A stretch of 64,000 bases of DNA from Actinacidiphila bryophytorum (GCF_016916835.1 NZ_JAFFIX010000001.1:248001-312000); one strand, 5' to 3'. Numbered from the stretch's first letter, positions 26,293 through 34,913 are shown. Translations and numbers: made by a program. The notes: a model not told the origin generated them from the letters alone.

Positions 26293-27747
26293 TCACCGGT
26301 ATTCCGACAGCCGGCGGCCGATGCCGAGCACCGCGCCCGCCGCGGCGAACACCGCCAGCAGCGCCGCACCGTAGGGCAGCAGCGCCAGGGCGCCGCGGCC
26401 GCTGTCCGCCGCCGACTTGAACTCCTTCTGCTCCTGGTCGACCGCCTTCTGCAGGCTCGCGTCGACCGCGTCGAAGCAGCTTCCCGTCGTCTGCTCCACG
26501 GTCTTGCCGCTGCTGTCCTTGCCGCCGATGACCTGGGCGACGGCCGTGGTGTAGTCGCCGTCCTTGTCGCTCCTGCGTTCCGCCGTGTGCCGGGTACGCC
26601 AGGTCTGCACGCTCTTGACGGCGGCGTTGACGGGGTCGCTGCCCGCTGAATTGTCCGCCAGTTGCAGCGCCTGCGCCAGCACACCGCCGACGCCCTTGGG
26701 GTCGGCGCCTGCCAGCGTGGTCATGCCGTTGGCGAAGTTGGTCTCGTAGTTGTCGCCGGAGCCGCGGGCCACCAGCGTCAGGTTCTCGTCGCCGCGGGCC
26801 TGCAGCACGCTGATCCGGGCGTTGTTGAGCACCTGCATGGAGCGGGCGCCGTGCTGGTAGGAGTGCTCCAGCTGGGAGCGCGCCACGGTGTGCCCGGCGA
26901 CCAGCCACAGCAGCACCACCGCGGAGGCTGCGCTGGCGGCCAGCATGCCCTGGTTGAACACCCGGTTGGTACGCCGGTAGTGGCGGCGCTGCGCCCACAG
27001 CAGGGCGCCGAGCGCGACCGCGCCCACCGCCCAGGAGACGTACGGCAGCGCCTTGGCGTCGCTGTAGTCGCTGCCCAGGCGGCCGGTCTCGATCTCGTAG
27101 AGCTTGTCGGCCGCCAACAGCAGGCCGCCGGGCTTGCGCATCTGGCTGTTGGCGTAGCGCAGGTAGGCGCCGCCGACCGGCAGGCCCTGCCGGTTGTTGG
27201 TCTGGGCCGCCGTCACCAGCTCGACGTACTTGGGCAGTTGCTCGTTGAGCAGGGCGATCTGGGCGCGGGCCTGCGGTGAGCCCTGGCTGTTGGCCGCGGC
27301 CTGGGCTATCAGCTTCGAGGCGTTGGAGATGTCGCCCTCGTAGCGGTCGGAGACCTTCTTCGGCTGCTGGCCGCCGACCAGGAAACCGCCGGTGACGGTG
27401 GCGTCGGCGTCGGCGAGCGAGCGGTAGATCTCCGCGGCCGTCGCGCTGAGCGGGGCGCTGTGCTTGACGACGTTGTCCGCCGCGGTGGAGCGGTCGGTGA
27501 CCTGCCAGGCGGTGACCGCGCCGAAGGCCACCACCAGCAGCGCGAGGCCCGCGCCGATGATACGCAGCCGGCCCGGCTCCGTGGTCGCCGCGGCCCGCAT
27601 CCTGGCCGCGGACTCCACCCAGGCGCGGCGCCTGCCGGGGTCGGGGGCGCCCGGCGGCGGTTGCGGCACGCCGCCGCGCGGTGCGGGCCGGCCCGCACCC
27701 ATGCGCACGTCAGGGCGACCCGCGCTCCCCGTCGGCGTGTGCGTCAC
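26293..27747 (-). CDS. glnX: GlnX-like transmembrane signalling protein
   Basis: A 484-residue membrane protein. A proline-rich cytoplasmic N-terminus (1-60) is followed by segment 1 (about 63-84), an extracytoplasmic four-helix-like sensor (85-232), segments 2 and 3 (about 233-250 and 267-287), a second external helical domain (290-455) and segment 4 (about 452-476), ending with a short cytoplasmic tail. There is no kinase or methyl-accepting domain. Topology, position before glnH and co-occurrence with pknG identify it with GlnX (Rv0412c type), which relays the GlnH signal to PknG. Start ATG 27747 (MTHTPTG). It is the first gene of the operon; the promoter must lie in 27748-27972, where the palindrome TGACCGGTCA occurs at 27848-27857. 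Confidence 0.86.
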   Translation of the reverse strand: MTHTPTGSAGRPDVRMGAGRPAPRGGVPQPPPGAPDPGRRRAWVESAARMRAAATTEPGRLRIIGAGLALLVVAFGAVTAWQVTDRSTAADNVVKHSAPLSATAAEIYRSLADADATVTGGFLVGGQQPKKVSDRYEGDISNASKLIAQAAANSQGSPQARAQIALLNEQLPKYVELVTAAQTNNRQGLPVGGAYLRYANSQMRKPGGLLLAADKLYEIETGRLGSDYSDAKALPYVSWAVGAVALGALLWAQRRHYRRTNRVFNQGMLAASAASAVVLLWLVAGHTVARSQLEHSYQHGARSMQVLNNARISVLQARGDENLTLVARGSGDNYETNFANGMTTLAGADPKGVGGVLAQALQLADNSAGSDPVNAAVKSVQTWRTRHTAERRSDKDGDYTTAVAQVIGGKDSSGKTVEQTTGSCFDAVDASLQKAVDQEQKEFKSAADSGRGALALLPYGAALLAVFAAAGAVLGIGRRLSEYR

Positions 27748-27972
27748 ATACCCTCCCCCGAGTCCGACTTGCCGCAGTTGCGGAAGTCACGCTGTCAGCC
27801 AGCAGTATGGCCGCAGCCGATGCCAACCTCCAGCGGCCGTGTGATCTTGACCGGTCACTACCCGCCCCCGACTGGTCACACGCACCCCGTAGGAGTTCGG
27901 TTCCCGCACCCGCCCTTCCGCACCCGCCCATGCCCGCGACCGCCGCCGCACGCCCGCCCCCCCGCCGGGCGC

Positions 27973-29016
27973 TCAGCCGTAGTGCGCCCGCAGCGCCGCG
28001 TGCGCCTGCGGCGGCGCCGCCAGCTGGTCGAGGCCCAGCAGGGCCGCGCCCAGCACCGGCGGTGCGGTCACCACCCGGGTGCGCGCCTTGGGCGCGCGGG
28101 CGGTGAGCGCCTCGGCGAGGGTGTCCATCAGGTACGGGTTGCGGGCCGTCATCACCCCGCCGCCGAGCACCACGTCGGCCTCCTCGTCGAGCAGGTCCAG
28201 GCGGCCGAGCGCGACCGCGGCCAGCGCCGCGATCTCCTCGGCCTGCCGGGCCAGGATGCTCCTGGCCACCGCGTCGCCGGCGTCGGAGGTCGCGAAGAGC
28301 ACCGGCGTCAGCTCGTACTTCCGCTCGGGCGCCAGGTGTTCCAGGTGCAGCGCCTCGATCAGCGCGTACATCGAGCCGAGGCCGAAGTGCGCGGGCAGCG
28401 TACGGGCCAGCTCGGTCGGCACCCCGCGGCCGTCCTCGGCCCTGGCGGCGTACCACAGGGCCTCGTCGGCGAGTCCCGAACCGCCGCCCCAGTCGCCGGA
28501 GATCTTGCCGATGGCGGGGAACCTCGCGGTGCGCCCGTCGGGCAGCATGCCGACGCAGTTGATGCCCGCTCCGCACACCACCGCCACCCCGCGCGGCTCG
28601 TCCACACCGGCCCGCAGGATCGCGAAGGTGTCGTTGGCGACCCGGGTGGTGTGCGCCCAGCCGCGCTCGTGCACGGCCGCCTCCAGGCGCTGCTCCTCGA
28701 CCGGCAGGTCGGCGTTGGCCAGGCAGGCCGAGGTGTACGCGGCCAGCGGGGCGCCGTCGCCCGCGGCGATGTCGAACCCGGCGTCGGCCGCGGCCCGCGC
28801 GACGATCTCGGCCACCACGGCGACCGCGGGTCCTATCCCCACCGCCGGCGGCTGGAAGCCGCCGCCGCGGGCGGCGCCGAGCACCCGCCCGTCGGCGGCG
28901 ACCAGCGCCACGTCGGTCTTGCTGTTGCCCGCGTCGACGGCGAGCACGCCGCCGGGTACGAGCGGCGGCCGGGGGACCTTCCCGGGACGCGGGCTCCGGG
29001 AGATGTTCAGGCCCAC
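27973..29016 (-). CDS. N-acetylglucosamine kinase-like sugar kinase (BadF/BadG family)
   Basis: A 347-residue ASKHA-fold kinase. VLAVDAGNSKTDVALV (about 24-39) is phosphate loop 1, VANDTFAILRAG the acidic loop, VVCGAGINCVG loop 2, and ISGDWGGGSGLADEALW the family signature of BadF-type GlcNAc/glucosamine kinases; VVLGGGVM is the adenosine motif. It should phosphorylate an amino sugar or related hexose at the 6-hydroxyl using ATP in the cytoplasm. The GTG at 29016 overlaps the end of the GH4 gene by 10 bp and follows GGGAG, so the two are coupled. It closes the operon of ABC importer and glycosidase. Confidence 0.85.
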   Translation of the reverse strand: MGLNISRSPRPGKVPRPPLVPGGVLAVDAGNSKTDVALVAADGRVLGAARGGGFQPPAVGIGPAVAVVAEIVARAAADAGFDIAAGDGAPLAAYTSACLANADLPVEEQRLEAAVHERGWAHTTRVANDTFAILRAGVDEPRGVAVVCGAGINCVGMLPDGRTARFPAIGKISGDWGGGSGLADEALWYAARAEDGRGVPTELARTLPAHFGLGSMYALIEALHLEHLAPERKYELTPVLFATSDAGDAVARSILARQAEEIAALAAVALGRLDLLDEEADVVLGGGVMTARNPYLMDTLAEALTARAPKARTRVVTAPPVLGAALLGLDQLAAPPQAHAALRAHYG

Positions 29017-30284
29017 GCGAAGTGCTCCCGGTTGTGCGCGATCAGACGGTCGGTCAGCTGCTCCGCCAGGTCGTACTGCCCGACCAGCGGGTGGGCGAGC
29101 AGCGCGGTGAAGACCCGGTCCCTGCCGCCGCGCAGGGCCGCGTCCAGCGCCAGGTCCTCGTAGGCGGTCACGTTGGCGATCAGCCCGGCGAACAGCGGCT
29201 CGACCGGCGGCACCGGCAGCGGCTGCGCTCCGTCGCCGCCGACGGCCGCGGGCACCTCGATGACCGCGTCGTCCGGCAGGAAGGGCAGGGTGCCGTTGTT
29301 GTACGTGTTGACGACCTGCACGTCGCCGTCCGCGGGGATGTGCGAGGCCCGCAGCAGGGACGCGGCGAGGGCGACCGCCGCCTCGGAGTAGAAGGCGCCG
29401 CCGCGCTTGGCCAGCAGCTCCGGCTTCTCGTCCAGCGCCGGGTCGCCGTACATCTCCAGCAGCTCGCGCTCCATCGCCGCGACCTGGGAGGCCCGCGAGG
29501 GGGAGGTCTGCAGCTCGCGGACGACCTCGTCGTGGGCGTAGTAGTAGCGCAGGTAGTACGACGGGACCACGCCGAGCCGGTCCAGGACCGGGCGTGGCAG
29601 GTGCAGGTCGGCGGCGATGGAGTCGCCGTGCTCCGCGAGCAGCTTGGGCAGCACGTCCTCGCCCCCGGGGCCGCCGATGCGCACCCCCCGCTCCCATGTC
29701 AGGTGGTTGAGCCCGACGTGGTCGAGGTGGACCTGCTCGGGCGCCACGCCGAGCTTGGCGGCGAAGCGGCGCTGGAAGCCGATCGCCACATTGCACAGCC
29801 CGACGCTCTTGTGGCCCGCCTGGAGCAGCGCCCGGGTGACGATGCCCACCGGGTTGGTGAAGTCGATGATCCACGCGTCGGGCGCGGCCCGCCGGACCCG
29901 TTCGGCGATGTCGAGGACCACGGGGACGGTCCGCATCGCCTTGGCCAGGCCCCCGGCGCCGGTGGTCTCCTGGCCGATGCAGCCGCACTCCAGCGGCCAG
30001 GTCTCGTCCTGGTTGCGCGCGGCCTGCCCGCCGACCCGCAGCTGGAGCAGCACCGCGTCGGCGCCCGCGACCCCCGCCTCCAGGTCGGAGGTGGTGACGA
30101 CGCGGCCCGGGTGGCCCTGCTTGGCGAAGATCCGCCGGGCGAGCCCGCCGACCAGCTCCAGGCGGTGCGTGTCCGGGTCGATCAGCGCCAGCTCCTCGAC
30201 GGGCAGGCTGTCGCGCAGCCGCGCGAACCCGTCGACCAGCTCGGGGGTGTAGGTGGACCCGCCGCCCACGACTGCCAGTTTCAT
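29007..30284 (-). CDS. GH4 family 6-phospho-beta-glucosidase-like enzyme
   Basis: A 425-residue NAD- and metal-dependent glycosidase. MKLAVVGGGSTYTPELVDG is the NAD-binding N-terminus; VLLQLRVGGQAARNQDETWPLE, TNPVGIVTRALL, LCNVAIGF (metal-binding Cys) and DHVGLNHLTW (metal-binding His) are GH4 landmarks. GH4 enzymes cleave via transient oxidation at C3 of the sugar. 6-Phospho-beta-glucosidases usually show CNVP at the metal site; CNVA here may mean a shifted specificity. The substrate would need to be phosphorylated, though the adjacent importer is an ABC system; see findings. Start ATG 30284 overlaps the stop of the permease (ATGA at 30281-30284). Confidence 0.87.
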   Translation of the reverse strand: MKLAVVGGGSTYTPELVDGFARLRDSLPVEELALIDPDTHRLELVGGLARRIFAKQGHPGRVVTTSDLEAGVAGADAVLLQLRVGGQAARNQDETWPLECGCIGQETTGAGGLAKAMRTVPVVLDIAERVRRAAPDAWIIDFTNPVGIVTRALLQAGHKSVGLCNVAIGFQRRFAAKLGVAPEQVHLDHVGLNHLTWERGVRIGGPGGEDVLPKLLAEHGDSIAADLHLPRPVLDRLGVVPSYYLRYYYAHDEVVRELQTSPSRASQVAAMERELLEMYGDPALDEKPELLAKRGGAFYSEAAVALAASLLRASHIPADGDVQVVNTYNNGTLPFLPDDAVIEVPAAVGGDGAQPLPVPPVEPLFAGLIANVTAYEDLALDAALRGGRDRVFTALLAHPLVGQYDLAEQLTDRLIAHNREHFAWA

Positions 30285-31180
30285 CCCTTGACTCCCGTCA
30301 GGGTCACGCCTTCGATGAAGGCCTTTTGCGCGAAGAAGAAGACCACGATCACCGGCGCCATCACCAGGACGGTCGCGGCCATTGTCAGGTTCCAGTTGGT
30401 GTGGTGCGCCCCCTTGAAGGATTCGAGGCCGTAACTGAGTGTCCAGGCGGCCGGGTTGGAGCTGGCGTAGATCTGCGGGCCGAAGTAGTCGTTCCAGCAG
30501 TAGAAGAACTGGAAGAGCGCGACGGCGGCGATGGCCGGCCGGATCATCGGCACGATCACCGTGACCAGGGTGCGCAGTTCACCGCAGCCGTCCACCCGGG
30601 CCGCCTCGGTGTACTCCTTGGGGATGGTCAGCAGGAACTGGCGCAGCAGGAAGATGGTGAAGGCGTCGCCGAAGGCCATCGGGATGATCAGCGGCCACAG
30701 GGTGCCGTCCATGCCGAGCTGCTTGGTCCAGAACAGGTACATCGGGATGATGACCACCTGCGGCGGCAGCATCATCGTGGAGATGACCAGCACCATGATC
30801 AGGTTGCGGCCGCGGAAGCGGAACTTGGCCAGGGCGTAGGCCACCGGCAGTGAGGACACCACGGTCAGCACGGTGCCGGACACCGCGTAGACGAGGGTGT
30901 TGCGCCACCAGGTGAGGAAGCCCGGGGTGTCCCACACGGTGCGGAAGTTGGACCACTGCCAGGGGTGCGGCCACAGGTCCCTGGTGAGGGCCTGGTTGTC
31001 GCTCATCACCGCGGTGAGGAAGACGAAGGCGAAGGGCAGCACGAAGAAGGCGGCGGCGGCCAGGCCGAGCGAGTGCACGGCGATCCAGTGCAGCCGCGCC
31101 TTGCGGCGGGCGGTGCGCCGGGCACGTGCGTCGGCCGGGTGGCCGGTCGCGGGCGTGGCGGGAGCGGTAAGAGTGGTCAT
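30281..31180 (-). CDS. carbohydrate ABC permease, MalG/CUT1 type
   Basis: A 299-residue inner-membrane permease with six segments. A cytoplasmic N-terminus precedes segment 1 (about 35-57); the EAA loop, contact site for the ATPase, is TEAARVDGCGELRTLVTVIVPMIRP near residues 190-215. The short MalG-like C-terminus FAQKAFIEGVTLTGVKG is typical of CUT1 permeases. It pairs with the MalF-like gene at 31275-32225. No ATPase gene is present in the operon; Streptomyces CUT1 importers usually borrow the shared ATPase MsiK encoded elsewhere. Start ATG 31180. Confidence 0.92.
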   Translation of the reverse strand: MTTLTAPATPATGHPADARARRTARRKARLHWIAVHSLGLAAAAFFVLPFAFVFLTAVMSDNQALTRDLWPHPWQWSNFRTVWDTPGFLTWWRNTLVYAVSGTVLTVVSSLPVAYALAKFRFRGRNLIMVLVISTMMLPPQVVIIPMYLFWTKQLGMDGTLWPLIIPMAFGDAFTIFLLRQFLLTIPKEYTEAARVDGCGELRTLVTVIVPMIRPAIAAVALFQFFYCWNDYFGPQIYASSNPAAWTLSYGLESFKGAHHTNWNLTMAATVLVMAPVIVVFFFAQKAFIEGVTLTGVKG

Positions 31181-31274
31181 GGGCGTCAGTCCACATCTCT
31201 AGTGGTCGGACTTTCTCCTCGCTCCCTTCGCGGACGGCCTCGTTCCTCGGCCGGCCACTGCGGGAGCTCGAGCG

Positions 31275-32225
31275 TCAGTCCTCCGCCGACAGGAAGCCGT
31301 TGCGCCGGCGCATGAGCAGTGCGGTGAAGGCCATCGCCAGGACGAAGAGCACCAGGGCGATGACGCAGGCGGAGCCGTAGTCGAAGCGCTGGAAGCCGCG
31401 CTCGTAGACCAGTTGGGGCAGGGTCAGGGTCGACTTGTCGGGGTAGCCGGGCTCGAACTGCTGGCCGGAGTTGCCGATGATCCCGGAGGCGACCTTTCCC
31501 GCCACCAGCGGCTGCGTGTAGTACTGCATGGTCTGGATGACCCCGGTGACCACCGCGAACATCACGATCGGCGAGATGTTCGGCAGCGTCACGTAGCGGA
31601 ACCGGACCCAGGACCCGGCGCCGTCCAGCTCGGCGGCCTCGTACTGCTCCTTGGGCACGTCGAGCAGCGCGGCCATGAAGATGACCATCAGGTCGCCGAT
31701 GCCCCACACCGCCAGCATGGTCAGGGCCGGCTTGGACCAGTGCGGGTCGGTGAACCAGCCCGGCGTCGGGATGCCGATGTCGCCCAGGATGTGGTTGACC
31801 GGCCCCGTGCCGGGGTTGAGCAGGAAGACGAAGGCCATCGTCGCGGCGACCGGCGGGGCCAGGTAGGGCAGGTAGAAGGCGGTGCGGAAGAGTCCGGCGC
31901 CGGTCTTGATCCTGGTGATCAGCAGGCCCACGCCCAGGCCGAAGACGACCCGGAGCGTGACCATCACCACGACCAGCCACAGGGTGTTGCGCAGCGCCGG
32001 CCAGAACAGCGGGTAGTCCCTGAAGACGTAGGACCAGTTCTTGGTGCCGGTCCAGGTCGGCGGGTTCACCCCGTTGTAGTGCATGAAGGAGAAGTAGACG
32101 GTGGACAGCAGCGGGTAGGCGAAGAAGACGCTGAACCCGACGATCCACGGGGACAGGAAGGCGAGGTTGCGCAGCGCGGCCTTGCGGCGTCTGGCCCTCA
32201 GCAGCGGGTGGACGGCGGCGCTCAT
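31275..32225 (-). CDS. carbohydrate ABC permease, MalF/CUT1 type
   Basis: A 316-residue six-segment permease. LAFLSPWIVGFSVFFAYPLL is segment 1; the EAA loop is YEAAELDGAGSWVRFRYVTLPNISP around residues 195-220. The external loop FMHYNGVNPPTWTGTKNW is usual for oligosaccharide importers. The ATG at 32225 overlaps the stop of the binding-protein gene (ATGA), showing coupling. A 94-bp spacer without a recognisable gene separates it from the second permease. Confidence 0.92.
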   Translation of the reverse strand: MSAAVHPLLRARRRKAALRNLAFLSPWIVGFSVFFAYPLLSTVYFSFMHYNGVNPPTWTGTKNWSYVFRDYPLFWPALRNTLWLVVVMVTLRVVFGLGVGLLITRIKTGAGLFRTAFYLPYLAPPVAATMAFVFLLNPGTGPVNHILGDIGIPTPGWFTDPHWSKPALTMLAVWGIGDLMVIFMAALLDVPKEQYEAAELDGAGSWVRFRYVTLPNISPIVMFAVVTGVIQTMQYYTQPLVAGKVASGIIGNSGQQFEPGYPDKSTLTLPQLVYERGFQRFDYGSACVIALVLFVLAMAFTALLMRRRNGFLSAED

Positions 32226-33556
32226 CACTTGGCCTGCGCGATGTCCTTGTCGACCTGCGTGTCGACGCCCTTCAGCCCCTGGGTGAGGTCCTTGGCCTTG
32301 CCCGACTCGTAGGCGTAGCCGAAGTCCTGCAGCGTCACCTGGTAGGCGCCGCCGTTGACGCTCGGCGGGGTGGTGGTGCTGTTCGGGTTCTGCGCGATGT
32401 CCAGGAAGGTCTTGAAGGACGGGTCCTGGTCGAGCTTGGGCGACTTCAGCGCGGCCAGCGTCGAGGGCACGTTGTGGATCGCGTTGGCGAAGGAGACGAC
32501 CGCGTCGGTGTCGGTGGTCATGAACTTCACCAGCTCCCAGGCCGCGTTCTTCTTGGCGCTGGTGTTGGCGATGCCGATGATCGTGCCGGACAGGTAGCCC
32601 TTGCCGTAGGTGGCGGCCTGGTCGTCGGGCACCGGGAAGGGCGCGACGGCCAGGTCGTTCATCCCGGCGTCCTTGGCCATGCCGGCCCGCCACTCGCCGT
32701 CGATGCCCATGGCCACCTGGCCGGTGTGCAGCGGGTTCTTGGCGCCGAACTCGTCACCGAAGCCGGAGCGGAACTTCTCCAGCTTGGCGAAGCCGCCGAG
32801 CGCCTTGACCATGTCCTGCTGCCAGGTGAACATCGCCGCGAAACCGGGGTCCTTGGCGACCTGGGACTTGCCCGCCGCGTCGAAGTACTTCACGCCCCAC
32901 TGGGCCGCCACGTGCATGGGCGTGGACTCGTAGCCGTGGAAGTCCGGCATGAAGCCCAGCTGGGAGTAGGAGTCGCCGCTGGACTTGGTCAGCTTGACCG
33001 CGTCCGCCTTGAACTCGCTGAGGGTCTTCGGCGGCGCCGTGATGCCGGCCGCCGCGAACTCCTTGGTGTTGTAGTACAGCCCGTACGCGTCGCCCAGCAG
33101 CGGCAGCGAGCAGCGCTTGCCCTCGAACTGGGTGTATTCGAGCATCGGTTTGGGGAAGGTCGCCGCCGGGTCGATGTCCGACTTCTGCAGGAAGGGCGCC
33201 AGGTCCGCGAAGGTGCTGGAGGAGCAGAACTGGCCGACGTTGTCGGTGGTGAAGGAGGACACGACGTCGGGGGCTTTGGAACCGCCCGCCCGCAGTGCCT
33301 GGTTGATCTTGTCGTCGGTGATGTTGCCCTGCACCTTGACGTGGATGTTGGGGTGCGCCTTCTCGAACCGGGCGACGTTGTCGTTGATCGCCTTCAGCTC
33401 GCCCGGTGCCGACCAGCCGTGCCAGAAGGTGATGGTGACGTCCTTGCCGGCGTCGTCGTCGGCCGAGCCGCTGCTCTGGCCGGTGCACGCGCTCGCGAGC
33501 AGGGTGATCGCGGCGCTCGCCGCCACGGCTGTGGCTGCCTTACGTATACGGGACAC
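32225..33556 (-). CDS. sugar-binding lipoprotein of the CUT1 ABC importer
   Basis: A 443-residue extracellular solute-binding protein. The signal peptide AATAVAASAAITLLASACTG ends in a lipobox (LASAC, Cys about 24), so it is lipid-anchored outside the membrane. The mature part has the family-1 (MalE/MsmE-like) pattern: VTITFWHGWSAPGELKAINDNVARFEKAHPNI, then GDAYGLYYNTKEFAAAGI and AMGIDGEWRAGM. The sugar is not readable from sequence; the neighbouring BadF kinase and GH4 enzyme suggest a beta-linked disaccharide, perhaps of amino sugars. First gene of the operon; the hairpin at 33597-33626 lies between it and the ROK gene. Confidence 0.92.
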   Translation of the reverse strand: MSRIRKAATAVAASAAITLLASACTGQSSGSADDDAGKDVTITFWHGWSAPGELKAINDNVARFEKAHPNIHVKVQGNITDDKINQALRAGGSKAPDVVSSFTTDNVGQFCSSSTFADLAPFLQKSDIDPAATFPKPMLEYTQFEGKRCSLPLLGDAYGLYYNTKEFAAAGITAPPKTLSEFKADAVKLTKSSGDSYSQLGFMPDFHGYESTPMHVAAQWGVKYFDAAGKSQVAKDPGFAAMFTWQQDMVKALGGFAKLEKFRSGFGDEFGAKNPLHTGQVAMGIDGEWRAGMAKDAGMNDLAVAPFPVPDDQAATYGKGYLSGTIIGIANTSAKKNAAWELVKFMTTDTDAVVSFANAIHNVPSTLAALKSPKLDQDPSFKTFLDIAQNPNSTTTPPSVNGGAYQVTLQDFGYAYESGKAKDLTQGLKGVDTQVDKDIAQAK

Positions 33557-33596
33557 TGCTCTTTACCTCCGGGGTACGAGGGTGGGCGAGGGCGTG

Positions 33597-33626
33597 CGGT
33601 GCCGTCGGGACGGCGGTACGGCACCG
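33597..33626 (-). terminator. stem-loop after the ROK regulator gene
   Basis: CGGTGCCGT at 33597-33605 pairs perfectly with ACGGCACCG at 33618-33626 (9 bp, 12-base loop). It lies 28 bp past the ROK stop and 41 bp upstream of the binding-protein start, so it may end the regulator transcript or sit in the leader region. Confidence 0.5.
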
Positions 33627-33653
33627 TTCCGTCGGTCGGTGGGGGTGATGCGG

Positions 33654-34871
33654 TCAGCGGGAGGTGTCGAACACCTCGTCGCGGGTGGTGGCGAGCGCGC
33701 TTTCCAGGGCGCCGCTCAGGACGGGGTGCATCTCGACGGTGCCGAGCACCAGCCGGGGCCTCGGGACCGCCAGCTCGGCCAGCTCGGACTGGATGAGGGT
33801 GCGCAGCGGTTCGCCGCCCGCGACGGCGACGTTGCCCGCCAGGACGATCAGCTCCGGGTCGAGGACGGCCACGACGGAGGCCAGGCCCACCGCCATGCCG
33901 GTGGCGCAGCGGGCGAGCAGGTCGGCGTACGGGCCTTCGCCGCCCTGCTCGCACTCGTCGTGGATGGCGGCGGCCTTGCCCAGCACCATGGCGGCGGCGT
34001 CAGGCAGCGGGGCGTCGGGGATGTCGATTCCCAGCTCGGCCGCGTGCCGCAGGACGGCGTTGCAGCCGGCCAGCTCCTGGAAGCCGCCGTTGTTGGTCCT
34101 GGTCACGTTGCGGACCAGCGGGGTGCCGGGCACGGGCAGGAAGCCGACCTCGCCGGCGCCTCCGGTCCAGCCGCGGTGCAGCCGGCCGCCGATCATCAGG
34201 GCGGCGCCGATGCCCTCCTCGTTCCACAGCAGGACGAAGTCGTCGTGGCCGCGGGCCGCGCCGATCCGCTGCTCGGCGACGGCGGCGAGGTTGACGTCGT
34301 TGTCGTACTCCAGCGGCATCGGCAGGGCCGCGGCCAGCTCGTCGAGCAGCGCGGGGGAGTGCCAGCCGGGCAGGTGGCTGGCATAGCGCAGCCGCCCGGT
34401 GCTGGGGTCGAAGGCGCCGGGGGTGCCGATGACGACGCGGTGCAGGTCGGAGCGGCTGAGCCCGGCCGCCTTGACCGCGCCGTCCAGCGCCTGGACGACC
34501 TGCTCGACGGTGCTGCCGGTCCTGTGCTGCGGGGTGGGCAGGCGGTGGGAGCCGACGGTGCGGCCGGTGATGTCGGCGACGGCGGCCCTGATCCGCTCGG
34601 TGTTCACGTCGAGGCCCGCGACGTGGGCGGCGGCGGGGTTGACCGAGTAGAGCTGGGCGTTCGGCCCCGGGCGGCCCGCGGTGGTGCCGGTGGCCAGGAC
34701 GAGGCCGGCCGCCTCCAGGCGGGCAAGCAGCTGTGAGGCGGTGGGTTTGGACAGGCCGGTGAGCTTGCCGATCCGGGTCCGGGAGAGCGTGCCGTGCTCC
34801 AGCAGGAGGTCGAGCGCGGCGCGGTCGTTCATGGCGCGCAATACGCGCGGCGTACCAGGGGTGCCAGCCAT
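33654..34871 (-). CDS. ROK-family transcriptional regulator of the sugar operon
   Basis: A 405-residue NagC/XylR-type regulator. The N-terminal winged helix contains NDRAALDLLLEHGTLSRTRIGKLTGLSKPTASQLLARLEAAG; the ROK domain has HVAGLDVNTERIRAAVADI, TPGAFDPSTGRL, the zinc/sugar-binding region GEVGFLPVPG and a cysteine-containing CNAVLRHAAEL. ROK repressors release DNA when they bind the inducing sugar or its phosphate. I choose ATG 34871 because GGAGG lies 9 bases before it; ATG 34880 abuts that site. The perfect palindrome at 34899-34913 just upstream suggests autoregulation. It sits upstream of, and is codirectional with, the ABC operon. Confidence 0.9.
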   Translation of the reverse strand: MAGTPGTPRVLRAMNDRAALDLLLEHGTLSRTRIGKLTGLSKPTASQLLARLEAAGLVLATGTTAGRPGPNAQLYSVNPAAAHVAGLDVNTERIRAAVADITGRTVGSHRLPTPQHRTGSTVEQVVQALDGAVKAAGLSRSDLHRVVIGTPGAFDPSTGRLRYASHLPGWHSPALLDELAAALPMPLEYDNDVNLAAVAEQRIGAARGHDDFVLLWNEEGIGAALMIGGRLHRGWTGGAGEVGFLPVPGTPLVRNVTRTNNGGFQELAGCNAVLRHAAELGIDIPDAPLPDAAAMVLGKAAAIHDECEQGGEGPYADLLARCATGMAVGLASVVAVLDPELIVLAGNVAVAGGEPLRTLIQSELAELAVPRPRLVLGTVEMHPVLSGALESALATTRDEVFDTSR

Positions 34872-34898
34872 GCGCGCCATCCTCCCTCAGTTCACTGT

Positions 34899-34913
34899 TA
34901 GGAAAGTTTCCTA
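34899..34913. promoter_or_regulatory. putative ROK operator
   Basis: TAGGAAA-G-TTTCCTA, a perfect 7-1-7 palindrome 28 bp upstream of the chosen ROK start. AT-rich TTAGGAAA/TTTCCTAA-type palindromes are typical targets of ROK regulators near Streptomyces sugar importers, as far as I recall. I saw no second copy before the binding-protein gene. Confidence 0.65.

Noticed and set aside
20882..26374. An 1,830-codon open frame on the + strand opposite pknG and its neighbours
   Set aside because: Low-complexity composition, no ribosome site and complete overlap with four well-recognised genes on the minus strand.
27973..34913. DasR-type sites (ACTGGTCTAGACCAGT-like) controlling the sugar cluster
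   Set aside because: Only a half match (ACTGGTC at 27871) was found; the clear palindrome belongs to the ROK gene.
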